DNA of 64,000 nt from Castor canadensis (taxonomy: Eukaryota > Chordata > Mammalia > Rodentia > Castoridae). The DNA lies in contig NC_133403.1 of NCBI RefSeq assembly GCF_047511655.1, forward strand, positions 13,327,014 through 13,391,013, given 5' to 3'. The translations under genes were made by a program, and so were the position numbers. Every line of letters begins with the position of its first letter. Position 1 is the first letter of the stretch. Positions 55,201 to 64,000 of the stretch are shown here, in pieces. The notes under the pieces are model-generated. The model had not been told where the DNA came from, ran no database searches, and worked only from the letters and a program-made list of their open reading frames with translations.

Positions 55201-58200
55201 AAGTCACAGTGGCCGCTGCCGCAGTCGGCGCACACAAAGGCACAGTCCTCGCCGTAAGTGCCATTGCTGCACTTGGTCTCGCACCTTAGACAGAGCAGAA
55301 GGAGGTGTCAGCAGAAATGGAGGTGAACGGATCCGAATCCCACAAAGCCCTCCAAGGCGGGTCTGGGCCAGGGCAGGACTGTGGGGCTGCGTGTTTGGGC
55401 CGAGGCCAGGGGCAGGCTGCTCACCGGTCGCCTATCCAGCCCGCGTTGCATCGCGTACATTTGCCGGTGACATGGTTGCAGGCATGCCCGTCGCGGCAGG
55501 GCGGGCAGCGGTGGCCACAGCCTTCGCCGTAGAAGCCGGTGGCGCACGGCTGGTCGCATTTGGTTCCGTTCCAGCCGGACTCACAGGTCAGGCAGCGGCC
55601 CTCGGCTACAGTGCATGGCTGCTGGCCCTTGCACTGGCCGCACCTAGGGAAGGGTCCGGAAGCTAGGCGGGGCGGGGACCCGCCTCATCCCCGCCCCCAT
55701 CAGTGGCCCGCTCTTTTCCCTCCGCGCCCCTCCCCCCAACACCGGGGCCCCAGGCTTACCGGCGGCGACAGCCCAAGCCATAGAAGCCGGCAGGGCACGG
55801 CTCGCGACAGTACTTGCCGCGGTAACCCGGCTCGCAGGCGCACGTGCCGTCCACAGGGTGGCAGCGGCCGCGGAAGCACTGGCAATAACGATCACAGCGA
55901 GCGCCAAACGTGCGCTCGCGGCACTGGCAGCGGCCACTTTGCTGCTCGCAGGGCGACGAATTGCAGGCGCACTGATTGTTGCAGCTGCGGCCCCACCAGC
56001 CAGCGTGGCACAGGCAGGCGCCAGTCTGTGGGTCGCAGCGAGACGTGGCGCTGCAGTAGCACGCGCTGGCGCACTGAGCGCCCCACCAGCCGGGCTCACA
56101 GCGACATGCGCCGCTCCGCGGGTGGCACGTGCCATGTTGGCACTGGCACGCATGCTCGCAGCGCGCGCCCCAGCGCCGCGCGTGACACGTACACTGGCCC
56201 GTCACGTCCTCACACTGCCCGTGCGGGTGGCAACTACACCGCTCCTTGCAGTCGGGACCCCAGAACTGGCGCGGACACTCTGCAAGGACCAGAGGATGCG
56301 TGGCTCTGTGGTTTGTGCGGGCGGCACGCCCTCCACCCCCACGTCTAAGGAATTCGCCCCACCCGGAACCCGCCTCCTTGCTGAGGCCCCGCCCATCTCC
56401 CCAATTTCCTGTCCCGCTGCCCAGTACCCGTCTCGTCCCGCCCCGCGCTCACTAGTGTCGCAGTTGGCACCGAAGTAGCCGTGGCGGCAGCGGCACTCCC
56501 CGGGCCGCACGCACACCTCGTTCTCTGAACACGTGGAGTTGCCTTCGCACACCGCTGCGGACAAAAGGGGGGTGAGCTGTCGCGCGTGTTCTTCCCACCT
56601 TCTCCCAAGACCCGCCCGCCCAAGTTCCCGGGATGCCCCACTCACCGATCCCACACTCGTCCCCCTGCTGCCTCCAACCAGCGCAGCACGTGGGCACCTG
56701 GGAACTGCGAGCAGAGGGAGAAACACAGCTTGACCTCCCTCCCATCAGCCAATCCCTAATCAGCTCAGGGTTCCCCAGCAGCCTCCACGTGGCCTCCCTG
56801 GGTGCCGACCTAGGGATGCAGATACAATGCCGTGTGCCAGGCACTGTTGTAGGTGCGGAAGACTCAGAGTGAATAAGAAAAACACAAATTCCGACGCTCA
56901 GGGAGTTGACACTGGAAGGGGGCATTGAGCGCACCACAAAAAGCTCACCTCTGAGAACTTTCAGCCCCACCCCATCCACCCCCTCATCCCACCTCTGTGC
57001 TCTTCTGCCAGCCACTAGACTAAAGAAAGGGCCCTGTGAGTGCCAGAGGGCAGCATTAGGGTAGGGACTAGGGAGGAGACCCTGGCCTCTGGGTCCTGCT
57101 CAACTGGGGTCTAGGGCATCTCTTGGAGCTGGTGGCCTGGCCAGACAAGTGTCAATGACTGGGATGGCTCCAGGATAGGCTGGAACAGAGAGACAAACCT
57201 AGGGAGTGCCCTAGGGGGCACTCCCGCCTGCTGTGGGGAATGAACACACAGAGTCCTCCACGGACACAAGGAAAAATAAAACTGAGGGCCCAGAACACCA
57301 GGGTAGGACTTCAGGGGGAGGGAGGAGAGATTGGAGAATCTACCTGTATTTGTTTTCCTCATGTTTAATTTTATTTGTCTTTCCAAAGTACACAGTGTTG
57401 CCACTGTAGGGTTTTTTTGGAGGGGGGACATACTGCGGCTTGTCCCAGAGCCTGACACATGCTAGATAAGTGTTCCACACCACCACGCTACCCACCCAGG
57501 CATTTCTGCTGGCATAGTGACTGAAGCCGTACAGCGCCTGCTTACCAAGTGTGAGGCCCACCAATAAAAATAACAATAAATAAATTCATACTAATTACAG
57601 CATGTCGGTCGAGTGGTGTGGCCTCAAAAGCCCCAAGAGGAAGGGTGTGTGGGTACAAAGGTGTGGAGGCCCACTGCACCCCTGGAGCGCCCAACCATGG
57701 TTGGGAGGCAAAGGAGGCTGAACCTGGACAGCCACTGAGGCTGCAGGTTTCCACTGTCACATCAAACCTAGAAGAATTTTGCCTCAACCCTATAGGAATG
57801 CAGCAACCATTTACTCTTTAGAGAAAAGGAGTGTGTGTTCAGAATCTAGAATCAGGATGTGATGGTGGGAGAACCACGACCTGGTGGGGTGGGACAGAGT
57901 GAAGGGAAAGGCTGAAGCCTCCCCACACCATTCCCTGCACTCCTGCCTAGACTGCAGAAGAGGTCTTGGGATAAACTTGGCATAATTCCCACACTGTGAA
58001 CAGGGCTCCAAGGCCCCAAGAAAGTCCACTTTCCACCCAAAAGAGCTTGGTTCTCCCTCTCCTAGGCCAAAGTCGGGACCTGGGGAAGAGGGCCCATAAA
58101 ATCCCAAATCAGGGGAATGGGCCCAGCATATTATCCACAAGTAAAACTGGAAATCAATCAGGCATGAATCTCCCTATGCCCCCTCCCCCTTTGTCTCCAC

Positions 58201-60383
58201 CCAGCCAGCCCAGACTCAGAGGCTTCAAGGAACCCATCTGCAGGGTGACAGAATTCCACCAACCCACCCCCACTCAATTCTGTCTGGTTTTGAACTCTGG
58301 TCTCTGGATGGAGATCCTCCCCAGTTGTCCCACTTGCAAGCAGTTTTGCCAGATGGCCCCAGTAACACCCCCCTCTTTGTTAGATAGCCTGGTACATGAC
58401 TCTGTGACTAGGAGCCTGGTTTTAGGACTACCCTCAACTGGGCTTCATATCCGGCTCTGTCACTTGCTGTGTGACCTCAGGCAAGCAACTTAACGTCTCG
58501 GAGCTGTAAGCTTCTTGACTATGTAGAATGGGGCTCGTGGATTTGGCAGAAGGGTTAATAGAATCATGATGTGGGCAGTGAACAAGAGCTCTGTCATGGT
58601 TGTGGTTGACTTCACTGTCTGCTCTCTAGCCCACGCAGACCCTAGGAATTCTGGAAGCCTCTGAGTATAGTTGGTCACCCCCAGCATGGTGGGCACCCAG
58701 GCCTCACCACCAGCGGACAGAGTCCATTTGGGTTCACCAAGAACAAGAATGTCTCCTTCTTGGAAAGGTTGGCGGAAAAACCCAGGTTGGGCTGGCAAGT
58801 CAACTTGCTCACCATCTTACAAAGGTGTTGTGGAGAAAGACATCTGGTGCAGGGTGCACTCTCCAGCTTGCTCTAAGTGGGTGAGACCTTGGGAAGCTGC
58901 AGGCTGCCTCTCTAGAGCTCACTCTTCCTGCTGTAAGCAAACCTATTGTGATTTCTCCCATCTTAGAATCAGCTCTTTGTATCCATGCCTGACCTTGTTC
59001 ACTCCCAAACCCAGCCAGGGAGGCTTCTTTGCCTGCAGCACTGCCACCTGGAAACCCACCTATTGGGCTCTCCTTCTGCCCCCAGGACACCTCTCCTCCA
59101 GTTTCTGTTGCCATCCTCAGATCACTCCTGTCCTCAATTCTGTCTACACTGGTTTCTTCAAGGAGCTCCAATGGGACCCTCCCCCTAAATGCCAGATTTG
59201 CAAATCCAACTGCCCACTGGACTGTGTAACCACAAGGAGAACTGGGGGATTTCTCAAAACTGGCCTCCTGACCTCTATACCTCAATTCTTCTCCATCTCA
59301 GCTCATCTCTATCTTTCCAGGCTTGGAAGCTGGGACCCAGGAGGCATCTGTTACTTCCCTCTCATGGCCACACTGGATCCACTGAGAAATCTACCTGCTT
59401 TCTCTTCCAAACCACATCTAGGTTGAGACCAATTCACCCTTGCCCTGCTGCAGCCTTCAGAGAGCCACCTTCCATTTCTGTGGTGTCTCTAAGTGTCTTC
59501 TAGCTGGCCCCAGCTTCTACCCTCCTGCCTCCCACTGCACCCACCACCTGGAAGCCAAGCCTGGACAGATCCACACTTCCCCCTAGCAAAGCCCAGTTAC
59601 CCACAGCCCTAAGAGAGCCCAAGTCCTCAAACCAGTGGGCAGATTTTTGTGCTCTCCTGGGCTCTGCAGCCCCAAAGGTCCTTACTGTTTCCAAGGTGCC
59701 CTTTGGAATGGGCACTCTCCTCTCCTGTGGCCTGTGCTCACTCACACTTCTCACTGGGTCTCCTCGTATTACCCTCCAAGGAAACAGCACTCAACACCTC
59801 CTAGATGTGGGTCTAGATGTCTAGACCCACGTGCTTCCTGGGTTGTAAGAACCCCTCCTGCACCCGCACAGGAGTGGCACAAGAGCGTGGTCTCTGCTGC
59901 TGCTGCTGTCACTGTTCCTGGCTCAGTGCACACCCCTCTCTCTTGCCAGGATAACAAAAGAGATGGTCCAGACCCTAGGTGGCAGTGTCCAGAGTGACCT
60001 GTCCTTCCCATGAACCCTCTCCACAACATGATCACGGTAATCTAAACCTCGTGATGTGATGTGGTTTCGTCCCATCACCAATCCCACTTTGCAGAGGTGG
60101 AGAAAAGCCCAAAAAGGTTAAGGATTTGCCCAGTTCCGCACGGCTGGGAAGCGCTGGCACGACCTTGAACGCAAACCCAGGCTCTTGGTTATAGAAACTG
60201 TCCGCCTCCAGAGGAGGTCAAGGAGAGCGGGAGTCAAAGGCCGTCCAGTTCCAGCTCCCAACAGCTCCATGCTGCCACCGGATCCCCATCCCTGGACCCA
60301 GCCGGATCGGGGGAAGAGGCCCGGGGCGGGTAGACAGAGCTCGGCGGCCATCGCGCCCTCCCCCTCTCCAGGCACGGCCCCGC

Positions 60384-60414
<31 letters not shown>

Positions 60415-61785
60415 ATTCCTGGGGCCGGGGAGGCCCGGGAGGCGGCGGTGGCTGCGGCGTCGATGCGAAGCAGATGGCGGGCCAGGCCGGCCCCCGCCTC
60501 GGAGGCGGGGCTCGCGGCGGGGAGGGGTCTTCGCGCCTCCCGACCCGAGTTCGGAAACCCCGTGCGGCCCCCTAATGCCCCTTTTCTACCTTGATCCCCC
60601 CCAAACCCTTGAACGTGATCTCAGCCTCCCCCGGTCTTGCAACCTAGCGCGTCCCAGGGGACCCAGTCCGGAGTCCCACGGCTGCCTCTCCAGCTGCCCG
60701 CGGGTGCGGCGCCCCCCAGCACCCGCCAAGCCGTCCCCACACATCCTCTCCTCCCCGCAGAGCAGCGATGCCCTTGACCTCGCCGTGGCCTCTGACCAGC
60801 AGACAGGTCCCTTGACTCCTGCGCCCGCTCCTGGCGTCTTGTCCTTGTCTTTGCCCTCCACCAAAGCTCCCGGGCCCACCGCTCTCTAGGCTGGGCCTGT
60901 CCCCTGCTCGTCCCACACCAGCTTTCCCAACCGGCCTCTTGTGGCGATCCCCCTTTGAACTGCCCCTCTGTCCACCCGGTATCACCCCCTCCCCCTGAGA
61001 CTCTCCAGGGGTTCCGACATCCTCCGGTCCCCAGTCATCGTTGTCCTCTCGACTCCTGTTTCTGGTCCATTCTGAACTCCTAATCCTCAATGCTCACCTC
61101 CACCACCATCCTCCTCCCAACGTCGCGGGCTCTTTCTAAGACGAATCTGTCCACGTTTCGCCCCCTTCAAGACTTTCCTGGCTCCCACCTCTCCGGAGCG
61201 CCGCTCGTCACTTGGCCCCTTCCCTCGCCTCCCACTCGAGGCTCCAACCACTCGTGTCCCGAGCCTTTGCACATGCTGTTCCTTCTGCTTGGAATGCCCT
61301 TCCTCGACTTCTCCCCATGGCCCTCATAATCCAACCCACGAGTCGCTTTTAGGGGATCTTTCCTGAAATCTCAGACACCATGTGTCACCCCTTTGGGCGT
61401 CCACAGAACTCCGTTATCCCTTCAAGTGACTCTGGTCCAGGGTATCCGTGATGCATCATCGTGGCCTGGGAGTCCAGGCTCGGCCTGGAACGGAACTGGC
61501 ATTGGCGAGGGCTGCCCGAGGGGCTCGCGCAGGCGCCCCCCCACCAATGCCAAGCATCGCCCCCGCCCCCCGCCCGGTCCCCCCCGAGAGCCCCCCTCTC
61601 TCCCCTCCCCCAGCCAGGCCAGGCTCCTACCCGGGCGCGCGGCACACGTTGCGGCCTCGCGGGTTCAACTCCTGGGACGCCGCGAGGCCGGACAGCAGCC
61701 AGAGCAGCAGCAACAGCGGGGACGACGGACCTCCGACTCCCTGGCGCCGCGCCGGCCCGGCCCCCCGGGGCCCTGCGCCCTCCAT
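51364..61785 (-). CDS. SCARF2: SCARF2 (SREC-II), EGF-repeat scavenger receptor (11 coding exons)
   Basis: Exons in transcript order: 61,785-61,631; 56,704-56,646; 56,554-56,453; 56,279-55,760; 55,643-55,425; 55,284-55,156; 54,651-54,548; 54,473-54,356; 54,210-54,080; 53,153-53,001; 52,265-51,364. They total 2,592 bases, or 863 residues; human is about 870. All introns are GT/AG and the phase holds throughout. Residues 1-37 are a signal peptide (SSPLLLLLWLLSGLAAS). About 48-428 are a Cys-rich extracellular region of tandem EGF/laminin-EGF-like repeats (CQCQHGTCHPRSGACRCEPG and relatives). About 437-460 are the membrane segment, followed by a CCCAC palmitoylation-type motif. The cytoplasmic tail of about 400 residues is rich in Pro, Ser, Arg and Ala and ends GELGRVGAPTL. 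Sequence and exon layout match human SCARF2. By family knowledge it is a type I surface protein that binds SCARF1 in trans, has weak scavenger activity, and is mutated in Van den Ende-Gupta syndrome. Confidence 0.97.
53001..53153 (-). CDS. SCARF2: SCARF2 coding exon 10 (residues 513-564)
   Basis: Starts after TTCCCCAG, donor GTGAGTA. Encodes AHHDLDNTLNCSFLEPPSGL and FDTTDEGPVYCVPHE, which contains a YCVP tyrosine motif. Confidence 0.96.
54080..54210 (-). CDS. SCARF2: SCARF2 coding exon 9 (residues 469-513)
   Basis: Acceptor CGCTCAG, donor GTAAGGA. Encodes the highly basic juxtamembrane run RPRLRRELSLGRKKAPQRL and RISMKLPRIPLRRQKLPKVV. Confidence 0.95.
54356..54473 (-). CDS. SCARF2: SCARF2 coding exon 8, transmembrane segment (residues 430-469)
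   Basis: Acceptor CCCCACAG, donor GTGAGAC. Encodes GVMGAGALLTLLLGLLLSLL followed by GCCCACRGKDPAR. Confidence 0.96.
54548..54651 (-). CDS. SCARF2: SCARF2 coding exon 7 (residues 395-430)
   Basis: Acceptor CTCCCGCAG, donor GTGAGTG. Last EGF-like repeat: CNVTCPPGLHGVDCAQACSC, then DPVTGACRLE. Confidence 0.95.
55156..55284 (-). CDS. SCARF2: SCARF2 coding exon 6 (residues 352-395)
   Basis: Acceptor TGTCTAAG, donor GTGAGTG. EGF-like: CETKCSNGTYGEDCAFVCAD and FQSGRCLCSPGVHGPH. Confidence 0.95.
55425..55643 (-). CDS. SCARF2: SCARF2 coding exon 5 (residues 279-352)
   Basis: Acceptor TTCCCTAG, donor GTGAGCA. EGF-like repeats: CGQCKGQQPCTVAEGRCLTC, then CATGFYGEGC and HACNHVTGKCTRCNAGWIGD. An extra-membrane NGT sequon is visible in GWNGTKCD. 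Confidence 0.95.
55760..56279 (-). CDS. SCARF2: SCARF2 coding exon 4, main EGF block (residues 106-279)
   Basis: The 520-base exon follows acceptor GTCCTTGCAG and precedes donor GTAAGCC. It encodes four to five EGF/laminin-type repeats, from CPRQFWGPDCKE through CQCQHGTCHPRSGACRCEPG and CQCFRGRCHPVDGTCACEPG to CPAGFYGLGCRRR. In this part the sequence appears nearly identical to human. Confidence 0.97.
56453..56554 (-). CDS. SCARF2: SCARF2 coding exon 3 (residues 72-106)
   Basis: Acceptor TTTGTCCGCAG, donor GTGAGCG. EGF-like: AVCEGNSTCSENEVCVRPGE, then CRCRHGYFGANCDT; NST sequon. Confidence 0.96.
56646..56704 (-). CDS. SCARF2: SCARF2 coding exon 2 (residues 52-72)
   Basis: 59 bases; acceptor CTGCTCGCAG, donor GTGAGTG. 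Encodes SQVPTCCAGWRQQGDECGI, an EMI-like cysteine pair region. Confidence 0.95.
56816..56935 (+). mobile_element. L2-like fragment in SCARF2 intron 1
   Basis: GTGTGCCAGGCACTGTTGTA, GACTCAGAGTGAATAAGA, CTCAGGGAGTTGACACTGG: L2 3'-region landmarks. Confidence 0.6.
57409..57500 (-). mobile_element. ID SINE (reverse), old
   Basis: T-run with GGAGGGGGGACATACTGCGG, CACATGCTAGATAAGTGTTC, CACGCTACCCACCC. Confidence 0.6.
57505..57592 (+). mobile_element. ID-like SINE, old
   Basis: GGCATAGTGACTGAAGCCGT, CGCCTGCTTACCAAGTGTGA, AATAAA-type tail; middle part missing. Confidence 0.6.
57593..58385. other. SCARF2 intron 1, nothing further recognised
   Basis: Unique-looking intronic DNA. Open frames at 57,811-58,140 (minus) and 57,996-58,493 (plus) show no domains. 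Confidence 0.5.
58388..58560 (+). mobile_element. MIR SINE in SCARF2 intron 1
   Basis: ATATCCGGCTCTGTCACTTG, CTGTGTGACCTCAGGCAAGC, AACTTAACGTCTCGGAGCTG: MIR core in the standard order. Confidence 0.85.
58561..60035. other. SCARF2 intron 1, possible ancient repeat remnants
   Basis: Mostly unique-looking. CTGGCCTCCTGACCTC and neighbouring pyrimidine-rich text at about 59,250-59,480 faintly recall L2 antisense. The 251-residue plus frame at 58,671-59,426 has no recognisable domain and is antisense to the intron. Confidence 0.4.
60038..60200 (-). mobile_element. MIR SINE (reverse)
   Basis: CCACTTTGCAGAGGTGGAGA, AAAAAGGTTAAGGATTTGCC, GCAAACCCAGGCTCTTGG: reverse MIR order. Confidence 0.8.
60230..60560. 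promoter_or_regulatory. Second CpG-rich block within SCARF2 intron 1
   Basis: GC- and CpG-rich stretch containing a (CCG)n run and GGCGGCGGTGGCTGCGGCG-type sequence, about 1.2 kb inside intron 1. It could be an internal or alternative promoter or enhancer. No first exon that splices in frame was identified. Confidence 0.4.
60384..60414. repeat. (CCG)10 trinucleotide repeat
   Basis: 31 uninterrupted bases of CCG units in a CpG-rich setting. Confidence 0.95.
61235..61385 (-). mobile_element. L2 fragment (reverse)
   Basis: CCTTTGCACATGCTGTTCCT, TCTGCTTGGAATGCCCTTCC are strong L2 antisense landmarks, about 250 bases from SCARF2 exon 1. Confidence 0.8.
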
Positions 61786-62240
61786 GCGGCGCGGGGCAGG
61801 CGCGGGTGGGCGCGGGCGCGGGTGCGGCCGCAGCGAGAGCGGCCGGAAGCGGAGTGCGAGGCCGGGCGGGGGGCGGCAGGAGGGGCGCCGGGCCGGGCAG
61901 GAAATTCCACATCGGCTCCCTGATCCCGGGCCAGCCGCGGCCGGCCAGGCGGCAGCGCCCGCCCCGTGCGCCAGACCCCACCCTCAGGCCGCGCCACCGC
62001 CCCTCCGCGCGGCCCCCGCCCCCACCTGGCCACTCCAAAACTTGAGGGCGAACTTGAAGGCAGCCCGCCGCGCGTCGGGGAAGGGAGGGGCCCACCGAAG
62101 GAGTGCCCTGTTCCCGCGCCTTTCCCTCCTCTCCCCAGACACCCACCCGAGCGGCCGCCCCTGCGTTCACACTGCGCAGCCAAGCCCTGGGCTGGAAGGG
62201 GGCGGGGGACGCGACGCGACAACTCCTGCCCCCACTCCAG
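61480..62240 (-). promoter_or_regulatory. SCARF2: CpG-island promoter of SCARF2
   Basis: Dense CpG and GC boxes (GGGCGGGG/CCCCGCCC types) span exon 1 and at least 400 bases upstream of the ATG. No TATA box is seen. Transcription start is inferred near 61,830-62,000. Confidence 0.8.
61631..61785 (-). CDS. SCARF2: SCARF2 coding exon 1, signal peptide (residues 1-52)
   Basis: The ATG is the reverse complement of 61,783-61,785. The exon reads MEGAGPRGAGPARR, then LLLLLWLLSGLAASQELNPR and RNVCRAPG. Donor GTAGGAG, phase 2. The longer minus-strand frames across this spot (61,385-62,170 and 61,665-62,300) are in other frames and not used. Confidence 0.95.
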
Positions 62241-62249
62241 CGCGCCTTG

Positions 62250-62635
62250 GAATCGGACAGGGGAAGGTGACCTTAAAAAGGCCCTGGGCCATAAGCCCAC
62301 CCCTGGGTTCTAGTAATAAGCGCAAGGGACCAACTAAGCAAGATGCTGGACGCCTGTGGGTAGATTCGGTCTGGACCAGAGGCCGGTGAAAGGGTAGGGG
62401 GGGCTCCCTGTAGGGACAGACAGGAGAGATGGAGGTAAACTGGCCCAGCCTTGGCCTCTTAACAGAATGTGGAGGTAAATGCAGAGGAAGGGGACATGAA
62501 AATAGGGACAAACCCAGGATCCCTGGTCAAGGAGTGAAAAGGAACAGGGGAACCCAAGACAGGCTGTTTGAGAAGGCTGTTGGTTTCCTAGAGGGAAAGG
62601 TCCAGAAGGTGGAGAGTGGAAACCTCTGCAACACT
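62250..62635. other. No gene recognised
   Basis: Unique-looking DNA upstream of SCARF2; no coding signature. Confidence 0.5.
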
Positions 62636-62639
62636 ACAG

Positions 62640-63118
62640 GTGGGATGACAGTGAAGCACTAAATGGGTTAATTTGACCCTAGCAAATCTGGTTTTCACTT
62701 TACTTCTGTACCTCGCTCCTTAAATAACCTAGAGTGAGTCTTCCCAGAGAAAGGGGGAACAAGAAAATTCCAATCTTAGACCCCCTACCCCAGGTCAGTA
62801 ATCTTTCTTCAGATTTGCAGGAATCAGAGATGTCTGGTGACCTTAAGATAATATCCACAAGCTCCTCAGAGCTGCTGCTTGCTACAGAATTAGTGACCAC
62901 TCTGGGTGCCCATCTGGCTGTGGCTAAAAAGACTTCTCCCAGATCCCTATATAAACTTAGCTCTGAGACTCCTGGGCAAGATGGAACTTTACAGCACGAA
63001 CCCTCTACTCCATCTTGCCAGATTGTTGCCAATAAAGCTTTCTCCTCCCATCACTGTCTCTTGAGTCACTAGTCTCATGGGGTGACAGTAGAACTCAATC
63101 TTTCACCGTTACAACAGC
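62640..63118 (+). mobile_element. Solitary LTR, class I-like (fossil)
   Basis: CTATATAAACTTAG at about 62,948 (TATA box), GGGCAAGATGGAACTTTACA, then CCAATAAAGCTTTCTCC at about 63,028 (polyadenylation signal) and an end near GTTACAACA. U3-R-U5 spacing is typical of a retroviral LTR. Outer limits are approximate, the target duplication is unclear, and no internal genes are present. Family not identified; it looks whole or nearly whole as an LTR. Confidence 0.65.
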
Positions 63119-64000
63119 ACAGGTCAGAAGAACAGCTGAATGAGAATTACAGGCCTCCTCTGGGGAGGAGGGGCTAGATCCACCTCAGGCTCATAGGCAG
63201 ACGTTGCTAGGCAGGAAGCACAAATGCTCCCTGTGGGCAGCCAGACCCACCAAGGAGGAGTTTGTCTTTTAGTACTTAAGGTGGGAGGGCCTGAGTAGGA
63301 AGCCAGCACCTGTTTTCTCTTGGGTGGGGGCCAGAGACTCCCTGAGGAGGGGTCCAGGCAGTGTGTGGAGGGTGGGGCTGGAGGATGGGGCTTAGAACCA
63401 GAGTCCCTAACAGGTCCATGGAATTGCAGAATGGCAGGCTGGCAGTGGAGGACGGAAGGAGGAGCAGCAGGACATTGAGAGTGGGACCTAGGGCCTCTCC
63501 CTTAGCCTTTAGCCAGGCTGGTGGAGGAGGGAGGTGGGAAGGTCTTCCAATGTGGTCATGAATGCAAACACTTCTCAGGAACAGGTGAACAGGCCAGCCA
63601 CTAGTGGGTAGCTCAGCCTGGGCACAGCCTTGACCTCAGCAGTGCCCTCCCAGGGCTGGGTGCCCCTCCCATAGAAACTCCTGTAACTATTGCCAACACT
63701 TGTGGCTGTAGTGTTTCTCCTGAGTCACCGTTATAGGCACTGACCTTCTCTGGCCTAGAAGGGATGCTCACCTCAGCTGGGCCCAAGTTCGTGAGTTGAC
63801 ACTACCAATTCAGCCAACTTTTCCCCTGGACCAACTCCCTGCCCCAAGGTCCCTGACATCTGTGAAAGGCATGACTTAGACAATGCCCCCTCCCCCATCA
63901 CCAGAAACTTCTCAGTGGCTTGGATCTCTACCCACCCGTCGAGTGGCTCCCTCAAGACAAGGACTATCCCCAGCCTCCTCTCAGCCTGACAACCTCCTGC
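63119..64000. other. No gene recognised
   Basis: Unique-looking DNA to the right edge. In human the next gene is KLHL22, but nothing here can be assigned to it. Confidence 0.5.

Noticed and set aside
55539-56348. 269-residue plus-strand ORF across the SCARF2 EGF exons
   Set aside because: Antisense shadow; the minus strand carries the conserved EGF exons with correct splice sites.
61385-62389. Several long ORFs on both strands around SCARF2 exon 1
   Set aside because: CpG-island artefacts. The used frame is short and fixed by the SCARF2 signal peptide and donor site.

Overview
The window is vertebrate nuclear DNA from a rodent. Genes have spliced exons with GT/AG junctions, and AT-rich intergenic DNA is crowded with retrotransposons. 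The dominant SINE is composite: a 7SL/B1-like left part joined to an ID-like tRNA-derived right part ending in 'GAGTTCAAACCCCAGTACCACC' plus poly(A). Together with a characteristic L1 3' end carrying a G-rich tract, this points to a castorimorph rodent, most likely a beaver (Castor). The species call is inference; the rodent call rests on the repeats and the gene order.

Two protein-coding genes can be read completely. ZNF74 (+ strand, coding exons 21,119-32,805) is a KRAB/12-finger C2H2 protein of 669 residues. SCARF2 (- strand, coding exons 61,785 down to 51,364) is an EGF-repeat scavenger receptor of 863 residues in 11 coding exons. They are convergent neighbours, the same order and orientation as in the human 22q11.2 region. 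Every splice junction keeps phase and both frames are open.

Layout. 0-20 kb: gene-poor DNA of nested L1, LTR and SINE insertions, with a decayed C2H2 zinc-finger pseudogene at about 4.1-5.8 kb and a head-to-tail pair of truncated L1s at 7.5-10.0 kb inside one target-site duplication. 20.4-21.2 kb: CpG-rich ZNF74 promoter with two ZNF143-type motifs. 21-33 kb: ZNF74, whose long last intron holds a young L1 inserted into an older LTR-like element. 33-50.6 kb: intergenic DNA full of SINEs, simple repeats (GGAA, GA, GT) and a long degenerate TG-rich tract. 50.6-62.2 kb: SCARF2 with its CpG-island promoter; the 3' UTR holds an unusual CCAAT-bearing imperfect minisatellite of about 36 bp. 62.2-64 kb: intergenic, with one solitary LTR.

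The two genes show no shared pathway. ZNF74 is a nuclear regulator and SCARF2 a cell-surface receptor; their proximity reflects conserved synteny. I found no CRISPR array, operon, phage-like system or clearly new protein-coding system. The most interesting items are structural: the tandem L1 pair, the CCAAT minisatellite, several local duplications, and three-part SINE variants.
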